NCBI GenBank assembly: GCA_038316385.1
Contig: JBBQAN010000001.1
Location: 124,001 to 188,000, forward strand
DNA length: 64,000 nucleotides
Origin: SZAS-103 sp038316385
Lineage (GTDB): Bacteria; Pseudomonadota; Gammaproteobacteria; Xanthomonadales; Xanthomonadaceae
Reading direction: 5' to 3'
Part shown: in pieces, positions 8,196-17,776 of the stretch
Layout of the letters: every line of letters starts with the position of its first letter
How positions within the stretch are numbered: position 1 is the first letter of the stretch
Position numbers and translations under genes: made by a program
The notes under the pieces: generated by a model
Databases searched by the model: none
Seen by the model: only the letters and a program-made list of their open reading frames with translations
Told to the model about the DNA's origin: nothing

Positions 8196-8864
8196 TTACA
8201 GTTGGAAGACGACGGGGACGCGCACGACGTCCCCGACCTTGACGCCGTTTTTCGTTCCCGGATTGAAACGCCAGCCCCTGGCGGCTTCCTGGGCAGCCCT
8301 GTCCAGGTTGCGGTTGCGACTGCTTTTTTCGACCTTGACATCGATTGGTGTGCCGTTTGCGTCCACGGTCACCAACAACACCACGGTGCCAGTGATCCCA
8401 TCTCTGTTTTCTTCAGTGGGATATATCGGCGGATGCATGTTCTTGAACGAGACATCCACGCTGGCTCCGATATCAGTCGCCTGCACTGGGGGCGCAGGCG
8501 GCGTCCGCGGCGGCGGCGGCGTTGACATGGGCGTCGGCGTGTCGGTGACTACCGGCGGCGGCGGCACTGGCGGCGGCGGCACGACTACGTGTTGTGGCGG
8601 CGGCGGCACTTCCTTGGGCGGCGGCGTCTTGATCTGTTCCGGCGGGGGCGGCGGCGGTGGCGGCGGTGGCGGTGGCGGTTCGATGATCGTTGCCGTCGGC
8701 GTTTCGTCCTGGGTCTTGTCGGTGTTCTGTGACGAGGGCGGAACCAGCAACATCATGATCACGGTGGCCTGCACCGTGATCGCGAATGCAATGCCGCACG
8801 CACGCCCCCAATTGAACTGCTCGGGCTCGGCGGCGTAGCGGGAGTGGTAGGTGGGTTGTGTCAT
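8196..8864 (-). CDS. tonB: TonB energy transducer
   Basis: TonB spans the periplasm and transmits the ExbBD proton-motive force to outer-membrane receptors such as the one at 41081-43594. The 222-residue protein has an N-terminal membrane helix (about 21-41), a long proline-rich linker (about 60-125, including a run of 13 prolines) and a C-terminal TonB domain with PPIYPTEENRDGITGTVVLLV and a final WRFNPG..VRVPVVFQL. The start ATG gives the expected short cytosolic tail. The gene heads the exbB-exbD cluster and is preceded by an extended -10 promoter. Confidence 0.95.
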   Translation of the reverse strand: MTQPTYHSRYAAEPEQFNWGRACGIAFAITVQATVIMMLLVPPSSQNTDKTQDETPTATIIEPPPPPPPPPPPPPEQIKTPPPKEVPPPPQHVVVPPPPVPPPPVVTDTPTPMSTPPPPRTPPAPPVQATDIGASVDVSFKNMHPPIYPTEENRDGITGTVVLLVTVDANGTPIDVKVEKSSRNRNLDRAAQEAARGWRFNPGTKNGVKVGDVVRVPVVFQL

Positions 8865-8944
8865 GCGCTTGGGCGGCTCGATGAACTCGTGGTCGTCTCG
8901 ATCGTGGCCGCGTCAGCGCACTTGCAGACGCGGGAATCTCTTAG

Positions 8945-8953
8945 CTTATAGCA
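8945..8953 (-). promoter_or_regulatory. Extended -10 promoter of the tonB operon
   Basis: On the minus strand the sequence reads TGCTATAAG, an extended -10 element (TGn plus TATAAG), about 80 bases before the tonB start. A TTGACC hexamer lies only 14 bases upstream, too close for standard spacing, so the extended -10 may carry most of the recognition. No Fur box was seen. Confidence 0.55.
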
Positions 8954-8998
8954 AACACGTCGCCGGTCAAACAGCGTTCCGGCATTCTGCCGAACCGG

Positions 8999-10228
8999 TC
9001 ACTTTTTGCTGGCGGCTTTCTTGGCCGCACCCCCTGCCCGATCGATAATGCCATGCGCTTCGGCCGGTCGCTTGACTCCTTTTTGCAGCCCACGTTCGGC
9101 AGCGGCCTTCGCTTCGGATGCCTGGCCCTGGTTGCTGTAGATCTTGGCCAGGGTCAGTGCGGCTTCGCCATCGGTCGAGGCCGCATCGGCTTTCTTGTAG
9201 GCATCGATCGCTTGTGGAATCTGGTTGGTGAAATAGTAGTCCTCGCCCAGCACGGTATAAACCTCAGCGCCGGGCTTGAGGATGCCCTTCTGCAACCCTT
9301 CGTTGATCACAGCTGCGCTGTCGTTTTCGCGGCCCTTGATGTTCGAATACAGCGCATACAGGCCGCGGTAGTCCTCCGCCGTGGTGAGCAAGCCACGCTT
9401 GCGCGCATCGTCGAGCAACGCGGCAGCCTTGTCGGGCTGTTGCGCCTGTTGATAAACCGTCGCGAGATTCATGATCGATGTCTTGTCGTCGGGATGCGCA
9501 TGCAGAATCTCTTGCGCGATTTTCTCGGCGCGATCGGGCTGCTTGAGCTCGAAATAGCTGGCCATCAGCATTTGTTGCATCGCAGTATCCGGCTTGGTCG
9601 ATCCATCCACCGCTTTTTGCAGGGCTGGCGCGGCGGCGGCATAGTCTTTTTTGGCATAGGCCGCGCTGCCGCGCAGGCCGTCGTACTCGGGTTTGTCCTG
9701 CTTGGTTTCGGCAACCACGCGCGCAAGCGTGGTAAGCCCGGCATCGGATTGGCCGGCCTTGATCTGCGTACGGGCGATCAGCAACATATTCTGATACTGA
9801 TCGTTGTTCGGCAAGGTGTTTTCACCAATGCTTTTTTGCAAATAGTCGATGCCCTTGGCGGTGTCATTCTTGTTCAGGCTGGCATAGCCCATGGCCTCAT
9901 AGATGTAGGCAAGATCGAAAGGTTTTGCATCCGGGCTGGCTGCGAGTTTCTCGCCGGTGGCGAGTGCTTCGTCTTCATGGCCGCGCGCATTGACGAGCGC
10001 AAGCAGATCATTGATCGGCTTGCCAAGCGATACCGACGCGCTGCCTTCCGGCGCAACTCGTGTCGCCTGCGGAAACATCGCTGGGGCGTCGTCTTTCGCC
10101 GGTTTCTTGTCGGATGTCTTGGAGGTATCACGCGTATGAAAATCCGCCTGCGCGAGCGCCGCCGGAACCATGCTGGCGGTGATAGCGAGCGCGAGCGCGG
10201 CCGTCGTCAATGTCGATCGAATATGCAT
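8999..10228 (-). CDS. Exported tetratricopeptide-repeat protein
   Basis: The 409-residue product has a cleavable signal peptide (about 1-26, ending ALAQA), then several TPR-like helical pairs, for example IYEAMGYASLNKNDTAKGIDYLQKS, YEL-type helices around DKTSIMNLATVYQQAQQPDKAAALL, and EAALTLAKIYSNQGQASEAKAAAERGL near the C-terminus. The tail is Lys/Ala-rich. It is probably a periplasmic scaffold; no enzymatic domain is visible. Its stop is about 45 bases upstream of the tonB promoter. The position next to tonB-exbBD suggests, but does not prove, a role in outer-membrane transport. Confidence 0.8.
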   Translation of the reverse strand: MHIRSTLTTAALALAITASMVPAALAQADFHTRDTSKTSDKKPAKDDAPAMFPQATRVAPEGSASVSLGKPINDLLALVNARGHEDEALATGEKLAASPDAKPFDLAYIYEAMGYASLNKNDTAKGIDYLQKSIGENTLPNNDQYQNMLLIARTQIKAGQSDAGLTTLARVVAETKQDKPEYDGLRGSAAYAKKDYAAAAPALQKAVDGSTKPDTAMQQMLMASYFELKQPDRAEKIAQEILHAHPDDKTSIMNLATVYQQAQQPDKAAALLDDARKRGLLTTAEDYRGLYALYSNIKGRENDSAAVINEGLQKGILKPGAEVYTVLGEDYYFTNQIPQAIDAYKKADAASTDGEAALTLAKIYSNQGQASEAKAAAERGLQKGVKRPAEAHGIIDRAGGAAKKAASKK

Positions 10229-10574
10229 GAGAGAGCCTTTGCGCCGGACGGCATTGTTGGACCGGGCCGCACAGACTAATCGGAATTGGTGCTTTTACTC
10301 AAGTCGCCTGTGGAGCGACCGGTTTCTGTGCCGCGGCTTGTGCAAAACCACGCGCGCACGCTTGGCCGCAACGACACGCATCGCGCGGACATGGTCGTCA
10401 CACATCGATATTGCTGGCCCGTGACGCGTTTTTTAATCAATGCCGCTGCAGCGTGGATGACGTTTTCTGACTGCAATTCTGCGCCCCACTGAGCGCTTCG
10501 GCGGCGCGGCTGCAAGGTTCGTGAGCGTGTGACAACGCCGAGCTAACAGCCCAAAACTGGGTGTCTGCGCCTCT
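10229..10574. other. Intergenic region upstream of the TPR gene
   Basis: This 346-base stretch between the TPR gene start and the gyrB stop has no convincing gene. A 79-codon minus-strand frame at 10276-10515 is Arg/Ser-rich, has no Shine-Dalgarno sequence and resembles nothing known. A small palindrome, CCCAAAACTGGG at about 10550-10561, could be part of a weak gyrB terminator but lacks a T-run. The promoter of the TPR gene should lie here; I could not place it. Confidence 0.5.
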
Positions 10575-13022
<2,448 letters not shown>

Positions 13023-13095
13023 GCGCTGCTGTGATCCTGTGTCTGCCACACGATGCGCTTTCGGCATCGCGACGGGAGTGCGGGGAGGATTTCAA

Positions 13096-14181
13096 TTATA
13101 ACAGTGCGCGGACGCTGCCCTGTTCCACGTGGAACAACGTCGGTTGCAGACCTGATGCCGCCAGACCATGTGGTGCTTCGGTTCCGCTCAGCAGGATTTG
13201 TGCGCCATTGGAGGCAAGATCCAGCAACACGCGCTGCTGATGCGTGTGATCCAGCTCTGAAGCCAGATCGTCCAACACGATGATCGGCCATTCGCCGCGC
13301 GCATTGACGTACGCTCGCGCCTGGGCGAGCACGCAGGACAATGCAACGAGTTTTTCCTGTCCGCGCGATAACGCACTGCGGCCCGGGAGGCATTCGAACT
13401 CGATCCGCCAATCTGCGCGGTGTGGCCCAGTACCGCTATGGCCCAGCAGCAGATCGCGATCGCGCGATTGCGCCAAAGCCTCGCCTAGCGATTGCCCCTC
13501 CCGACGCCAGCCTGGCAGAAACTCCATACGGAACGCGCCTAGCTCCGGCAAATACAGGGCAGCGGTCCGCGCGAGCAACGGCTCAAGTTGGCCCAGATAA
13601 AGTGTGCGCATTCGGGTTACCGGCTCACCTGCTTCTGCAAGTTCGCTGTCCCACGGCGCCAGCAGTTCGGCGCGGGGCCGGGTTTTGAGTAAAGCGTTGC
13701 GTTGCTTGAGCGCGCGAGCGTAACGGCGCCAGACCGGCAGGAAGTCCGGTTCCACGTGGAACAACGCCCAGTCCAGAAATTGTCTGCGTTGTTCGGAGCC
13801 TCCGGCGATCAGGTTGTGGCTGCCGGGCTCGAAACTGAGGACCGCTAGGGATGCGCATAACTCGGCCAGGCTGCCGACTGGTTCGGAATCCAGCCGCGCT
13901 TCCCATTCGCGCCCGGAGTGACGCAGACCAGCCCGCCGACGGCGGCCGCTCTCTTCACGCCATTCAGCGAAGACTTCCAGATCAGGCTGACCATGCCGCA
14001 CAAGCCCATCTCGGACGCGGCCTCGGAACGAACGTCCATTGGCGAGCAGATGCGCTGCTTCCAGCAATGTCGTCTTGCCAGAACCATTGTCGCCGGTGAT
14101 CAGGTTGATGCCCGGGCGCGGGCGCAATTCAACCGCGTCGAACCCGCGAAAACGGGCGAGAGTCAGCCGTTCGAGCAGCAT
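13096..14181 (-). CDS. recF: DNA replication and repair protein RecF
   Basis: RecF is an SMC-like ATPase that helps RecOR load RecA at single-strand gaps. The 361-residue length is typical. Walker A is GDNGSGKT at about 30-37, the ABC signature is LSRGQEKLVAL, and Walker B is PIIVLDDLASELD; NGRSFRGR also matches the family. It follows dnaN with a 41-base gap and precedes gyrB. Two parS palindromes are embedded in the coding sequence, both read as LFHVE in the protein, one near the 3' end and one in the middle. Confidence 0.96.
   Translation of the reverse strand: MLLERLTLARFRGFDAVELRPRPGINLITGDNGSGKTTLLEAAHLLANGRSFRGRVRDGLVRHGQPDLEVFAEWREESGRRRRAGLRHSGREWEARLDSEPVGSLAELCASLAVLSFEPGSHNLIAGGSEQRRQFLDWALFHVEPDFLPVWRRYARALKQRNALLKTRPRAELLAPWDSELAEAGEPVTRMRTLYLGQLEPLLARTAALYLPELGAFRMEFLPGWRREGQSLGEALAQSRDRDLLLGHSGTGPHRADWRIEFECLPGRSALSRGQEKLVALSCVLAQARAYVNARGEWPIIVLDDLASELDHTHQQRVLLDLASNGAQILLSGTEAPHGLAASGLQPTLFHVEQGSVRALL
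13121..13136. promoter_or_regulatory. parS centromere site 1 (ParB binding)
   Basis: TGTTCCACGTGGAACA is a perfect 16-bp palindrome that matches the bacterial parS consensus TGTTnCACGTGnAACA. It lies at the 3' end of recF, about 2.4 kb from the dnaA-dnaN gap. ParB bound at such sites, with ParA, segregates the origin region. The parAB genes are not in this window. Confidence 0.88.
13748..13763. promoter_or_regulatory. parS centromere site 2 (ParB binding)
   Basis: GGTTCCACGTGGAACA differs from site 1 only at its first base and keeps the 14-bp core GTTCCACGTGGAAC. It is 627 bases from site 1, also inside recF. Two near-consensus copies this close together near the origin are very unlikely by chance. 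Confidence 0.83.
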
Positions 14182-14222
14182 TTTTTTGTATCAATCACTT
14201 CAGGTCGATCACAGCCGGTCGG

Positions 14223-15323
14223 TCAAAGCCTCAGCGGCATCACCACATGGCGGCAGCGGTCATTGCCTGCTTCGCGCAACAAGGCACTGGAATTGGCGTC
14301 ACGCAAAGCGATCAGCACGGTGTCCTCGCGCAGCGCGCTGAGCGCATCCAGCAGGTAGGTCACATTGAAGCCGACCGCCAGACCGGCGACCTTGGTGTCG
14401 GCCCCGATCTCTTCCTGTGCTTCTTCTTGCTCAGGATTGTGTGCGACGAGCAGTAACTGCCCAGGACTGACCTCCATCTTCACGCCGCGGTATTTCTCGT
14501 TTGACAGGATCGCCGCGCGCTGCAGTGCGGCCCGCAGGGTTTCGCGATCGACCCGCACTTCCTTGTCAGCGCCGATCGGGATCACTGCGTCGTAATCGGG
14601 GAAACGGCCGTCGATCAGCTTGGAAGTGAAAGTCACATCCTCGCGCCGCAGGCGCAGGTGATTGCGACCGACCTCCAACTCGACCTCGCGATCGCCGCCT
14701 TCGAGCAGGCGCTGCAATTCCAGCACACCCTTGCGCGGCACGATGATCTGTTTGCGCGATTGCGCGCCGGTTGGCAGCGGAGCCTCGCACATCGCCAACC
14801 GGTGTCCGTCGGTTGCGACGCAACGCAGCGAGTTCTCGCGCAGATCCAGCAACAGGCCGTTGAGGTAGTAACGGACATCCTGCTGCGCCATGGCAAAAGC
14901 GGTGCGTTCGATCAGTTCCTTGAGTGCGGCCTCGGGAACCCGGACGCGTTCCACCAACTCGATGTCATCGATCGCAGGAAACTCGTTTGCGGACAATGCA
15001 ACGAGGGTAAACCGGCTACGCCCGGCTTGGACGGTAATCTTGTCGTCGGCCTGAGTCAGGGTGATCCGGCTACCGTCGGGCAGGGCGCGGACGATCTCGA
15101 ACAACTTGCGCGCCGGAATCGTGGTTTCGCCATCGCGGGCATCCTCGACCGCAGTGCGCGCGACCATTTCAACCTCAAGGTCGGTAGCAGTCAGCGAGAG
15201 TTGCCCGTTTTTCACCACAGCCAGCAAGTTGGCCAGAACAGGCAAGGTGTGTCTGCGCTCGACCACGTTGACGACTTGCTGGAGCGGCTTGAGCAGAACT
15301 TCGCGCTGAAGGCTGAAACGCAT
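14223..15323 (-). CDS. dnaN: DNA polymerase III beta sliding clamp
   Basis: DnaN is the ring-shaped processivity clamp of the replicative polymerase. The 366-residue product has the three-domain clamp sequence: MRFSLQREVLLKPLQQV at the start, DVRYYLNGLLLDL and VATDGHRLA in the middle, SNEKYRGVKMEVSPGQL, and the C-terminal HVVMPLRL that lines the client-binding pocket. I start at 15323 because the sequence then aligns with other clamps; a start 12 bases upstream would add only MGPH. Upstream lies the probable origin, downstream recF after 41 bases. Confidence 0.97.
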   Translation of the reverse strand: MRFSLQREVLLKPLQQVVNVVERRHTLPVLANLLAVVKNGQLSLTATDLEVEMVARTAVEDARDGETTIPARKLFEIVRALPDGSRITLTQADDKITVQAGRSRFTLVALSANEFPAIDDIELVERVRVPEAALKELIERTAFAMAQQDVRYYLNGLLLDLRENSLRCVATDGHRLAMCEAPLPTGAQSRKQIIVPRKGVLELQRLLEGGDREVELEVGRNHLRLRREDVTFTSKLIDGRFPDYDAVIPIGADKEVRVDRETLRAALQRAAILSNEKYRGVKMEVSPGQLLLVAHNPEQEEAQEEIGADTKVAGLAVGFNVTYLLDALSALREDTVLIALRDANSSALLREAGNDRCRHVVMPLRL

Positions 15324-15525
15324 GTGCGGCCCCAAGATTGAATGTTGTAAAGAATAAAAAGAATGGTGGTGGTGGTATCTCTTCGAAACCCGTATAACAA
15401 CGCTATGTCTTTGTTTTATATAGTTTTTATTGCACTTACAAGGCTGTGTGTGAAGCTCTTGCTTTGGTGGGAAAGTCTGTGGATATCTTTACACTCTGGA
15501 AGTGATCCCCAACTTATCCACAGGT
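15324..15525. other. oriC: Probable chromosomal origin of replication (oriC)
   Basis: The 202-base dnaA-dnaN gap has a perfect DnaA box TTATCCACA at 15514-15522, directly after the dnaA stop, and a second one, TGTGGATAT, at 15478-15486 in the opposite orientation (8 of 9 to consensus). Between about 15391 and 15441 is a markedly AT-rich tract containing TTTTATATAGTTTTTATT, a plausible unwinding element. Gene orientation switches around this region: dnaA to gyrB leftward, rpmH to mnmE rightward. I recall that the Xanthomonas origin is also between dnaA and dnaN. The boxes are few for an origin, so boundaries are uncertain. Confidence 0.75.
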
Positions 15526-16845
15526 TCACTCGGTGAGCTTGCGGATCAGCTTTTCCCAGTCCTCACGCATCTTGCTGTCGGCATCCATCAGTTCACGTAT
15601 CTTGCGGCAGGCATGCAGCACCGTGGTGTGGTCGCGCCCGCCAAAGTCAGAACCGATTTCCGGCAAGCTATGTTCGGTCAACTCCTTGGCCAGAGCCATC
15701 GCCATCTGCCGCGGCCGCGCGAGTGAACGCGTGCGGCTTTTGGAAGTGAGATCCGCAAGCCTCAAACGATAGTAGTCTGCCACGGTCTTCTGAATGTTGC
15801 CGATCGAAATCGCCTGTTGTTGCGCGCGTAGCAGATCGCGCAAGGTTTCCTTGGCGAACTCGACAGTGATCGTGCGCCCGGTGAAGTTCGCGCGTGCCGC
15901 CAATGTGTTGAGCGCGCCCTCGAGATCGCGCACGTTCGAGCGCATCTTGCGCGCCATCAGCAACGCGACATCCTCGGGAATCTGTAGTCCGCGCTCGGCG
16001 GCCTTGGACAGCACGATCGCCGCACGCGTCTCGAAATCGGGCGGATCGATCGCGACCGATAACCCCCACGACAGCCGGCCCTTGAGCCGCGGTTCGAGAT
16101 TTTCGACCTCGCGCGGATAACGGTCGCAGGTCAGGATGATCTGTTGCTTGCCATCGAACAGCGCGTTGAACGTGTGGAAAAACTCTTCCTGGGTGCGATC
16201 CTTGCCAGCGAAGAACTGGATATCGTCCAGCAGCAGCGCGGACACCAAACTGAACTGCCGTTTGAACTGTTCCATCGAGTTTTCCGTGAGCGCTTTGCGC
16301 ATCGCCGAAAAAAACTGCTCCGATCGCAGGTACAGCACCTTGCTCGCCGGATTCAGCGCGCGCATGAGGTTGCCTGCGGCGAACATCAAATGGGTCTTGC
16401 CAAGGCCGGTTCCGCCGTACAGCAGCAACGGATTGTGGGCGCGGTCGCCGGGACGTTGCGCGGCCTGCAAAGCGGCTGCGCGGCCCAACTGGTTGGACCG
16501 GCCCTCGACAAAATTGTCGAAGGTGTAATGCGGATCGAGTGTGGATGGCGCATTCGATGCCGCCAGTTTAGGCGCGCCGGTTGTGTTCGGCAGGGCCGCC
16601 GCGCGTGGCAATGCGCCGACTTCGACATGCACCTGCACTGTGGTCCCGGCAAAATGGATTGCCAGTTCGCGGATACGCGGCAGATGGCGCGTTCGGACTT
16701 CCTCCACCACATAGGCATTCGGCGCGTACAAGGTCAGCCGGTCGTCGCGTGCGTCGGCCTGCAGTGGCTTGAGCCACGTGTGCACGTCCGCAGCCGGAAG
16801 CTCGGCCTCCAGGCGTTCCAGACAACGCGGCCACACGGATAGCAT
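15526..16845 (-). CDS. dnaA: Chromosomal replication initiator DnaA
   Basis: DnaA binds DnaA boxes, melts the origin and loads the helicase. The 439-residue product has the N-terminal DnaB-interacting domain (WPRCLERLEAELPAADVHTWLKPL), a linker, the AAA+ domain with Walker A GGTGLGKTHL and Walker B LLLDDIQFF, and the C-terminal DNA-binding domain with GSDFGGRDHTTVLHACRKI. The ATG at 16845 gives the usual start before the conserved tryptophan; an upstream ATG at 16896 would add 17 non-homologous residues. The stop codon is only 3 bases from a DnaA box. Confidence 0.97.
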   Translation of the reverse strand: MLSVWPRCLERLEAELPAADVHTWLKPLQADARDDRLTLYAPNAYVVEEVRTRHLPRIRELAIHFAGTTVQVHVEVGALPRAAALPNTTGAPKLAASNAPSTLDPHYTFDNFVEGRSNQLGRAAALQAAQRPGDRAHNPLLLYGGTGLGKTHLMFAAGNLMRALNPASKVLYLRSEQFFSAMRKALTENSMEQFKRQFSLVSALLLDDIQFFAGKDRTQEEFFHTFNALFDGKQQIILTCDRYPREVENLEPRLKGRLSWGLSVAIDPPDFETRAAIVLSKAAERGLQIPEDVALLMARKMRSNVRDLEGALNTLAARANFTGRTITVEFAKETLRDLLRAQQQAISIGNIQKTVADYYRLRLADLTSKSRTRSLARPRQMAMALAKELTEHSLPEIGSDFGGRDHTTVLHACRKIRELMDADSKMREDWEKLIRKLTE

Positions 16846-16979
16846 CGGGGACAGGGAAAGTCTCGCTGGCGACGCGAACGTCGCCGCTGGGCACAACGGG
16901 TGGATTGCGACAGATTGGATTGCAGCAGGAATGCTTGCAGTCTAACCGCGCCGGAGCCGTCGTGCCAAGCGCGCTGCGC

Positions 16980-17008
16980 TTGCGCGCTTGTCGCAGCACA
17001 GCTATAGT
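16980..17008 (+). promoter_or_regulatory. Sigma-70 promoter of rpmH
   Basis: TTGCGC (16980-16985), a 17-base spacer and TATAGT (17003-17008) form a good sigma-70-type promoter 36 bases before the rpmH start. Its direction fits the rpmH-rnpA transcript. Confidence 0.7.
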
Positions 17009-17044
17009 TCGCGGTCTTACCTCACGTAATGCCGGAGTGCCGCG

Positions 17045-17185
17045 ATGGCCACCAAGCGCACCTATCAACCCAGCAACATCAAGCGCAAGCGCGACCACGG
17101 CTTCCGTGCGCGCATGAAGACCGCCGACGGCCGCAAGATTCTGGCGCGTCGCCGCGCCAAGGGTCGCGCCCGCCTCGCCGTCTGA
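17045..17185 (+). CDS. rpmH: 50S ribosomal protein L34
   Basis: L34 is a very small basic protein of the large ribosomal subunit. The 46-residue product is unmistakable: MATKRTYQPSNIKRKRDHGF, then RARMKTADGRKILARRRAKGR and a short LAV tail. It is the first gene to the right of the origin in its usual place before rnpA, whose GTG start follows the stop by 25 bases. The length and sequence agree with the family; there is nothing unusual. Confidence 0.98.
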   Translation: MATKRTYQPSNIKRKRDHGFRARMKTADGRKILARRRAKGRARLAV

Positions 17186-17210
17186 ATTCGCGCGCGGCGC
17201 AAGCCGCAGC

Positions 17211-17657
17211 GTGGGCGCCCATCGCGTGATCGCAGACCCCGAGGTCGCCACGTTTCCGCCCAGCGTGCGTTTGCGCACGCCGAAGCAGTTTCAGGCTACG
17301 TTTTCGCAGGGCCGTCGCATCAGCGCGGCCCTGTTTCGTTTGCACTTGAAATTACCGGATGCCGCTGCGGCCTGTGAACCGGCGGCAGCGCGATTGGGGA
17401 TTTCCGTATCCAAACGCGTCGCCGCGCGTGCGGTCGAGCGCAACCGGATCAAGCGGATTGCGCGCGACAGCTTCCGCCGTCAACGCACCCGATTGCCGCC
17501 CGGCGACTATGTGTTGCTGGCGCAGCGCGATGCGGCCGGCGCTTGCGCGACTGACCTTCGCGCTGCGCTCTCGATGCTATGGCAACGCGCGCTTGCGTTG
17601 AAGCCGGTGCCTGCAGCCCCCACAATCCCATCCCCCGCGCCGCATCCGGCGACCTGA
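17211..17657 (+). CDS. rnpA: Ribonuclease P protein component
   Basis: RnpA is the protein cofactor of RNase P, which trims the 5' ends of pre-tRNAs. The 148-residue product has the family core: RLRTPKQFQATFSQGRRI near the N-terminus, LGISVSKRVAARAVERNRIKRIARDSFR in the middle (the basic RNR motif contacts the RNA), and DYVLLAQRDAA. The start is GTG at 17211. The Ala/Pro-rich C-terminus is a lineage-specific extension. The yidD gene that often follows rnpA is missing; yidC follows after 115 bases. Confidence 0.95.
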   Translation: MGAHRVIADPEVATFPPSVRLRTPKQFQATFSQGRRISAALFRLHLKLPDAAAACEPAAARLGISVSKRVAARAVERNRIKRIARDSFRRQRTRLPPGDYVLLAQRDAAGACATDLRAALSMLWQRALALKPVPAAPTIPSPAPHPAT

Positions 17658-17719
17658 TTCCAATCGAACGCCATTCCAATCGACCAATCTTCAATTAATC
17701 GATCTCCTCCAGGGTGATC

Positions 17720-17776
17720 ATGCCCGACGGACCCATGCCATCAGCAGCGCCCACAGTGAAGAAGCGAATCCGATGA
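17720..17776 (+). CDS. Possible 18-codon leader frame overlapping the yidC start
   Basis: A short frame (MPDGPMPSAAPTVKKRIR) starts at ATG 17720 after AGGGTG, and its TGA overlaps the yidC ATG as ATGA, the arrangement used for translational coupling. An in-frame TAA lies at 17696. Eighteen codons are too few to judge by composition, so this may be coincidence. If translated it could set yidC translation, which otherwise has only a weak ribosome-binding site. Confidence 0.3.
   Translation: MPDGPMPSAAPTVKKRIR

Noticed and set aside
8500..8690. GGC/GGT-rich tract suggesting a microsatellite
   Set aside because: It encodes the proline-rich linker of TonB on the minus strand, which is expected.
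10276..10515. A 79-codon minus-strand frame upstream of the TPR gene
   Set aside because: Its composition is arbitrary, it has no Shine-Dalgarno sequence and it shows no membrane, signal or domain features.
16846..17044. The dnaA-rpmH gap as an alternative origin
   Set aside because: It has no TTATCCACA-type box and is not AT-rich; the dnaA-dnaN gap has both.
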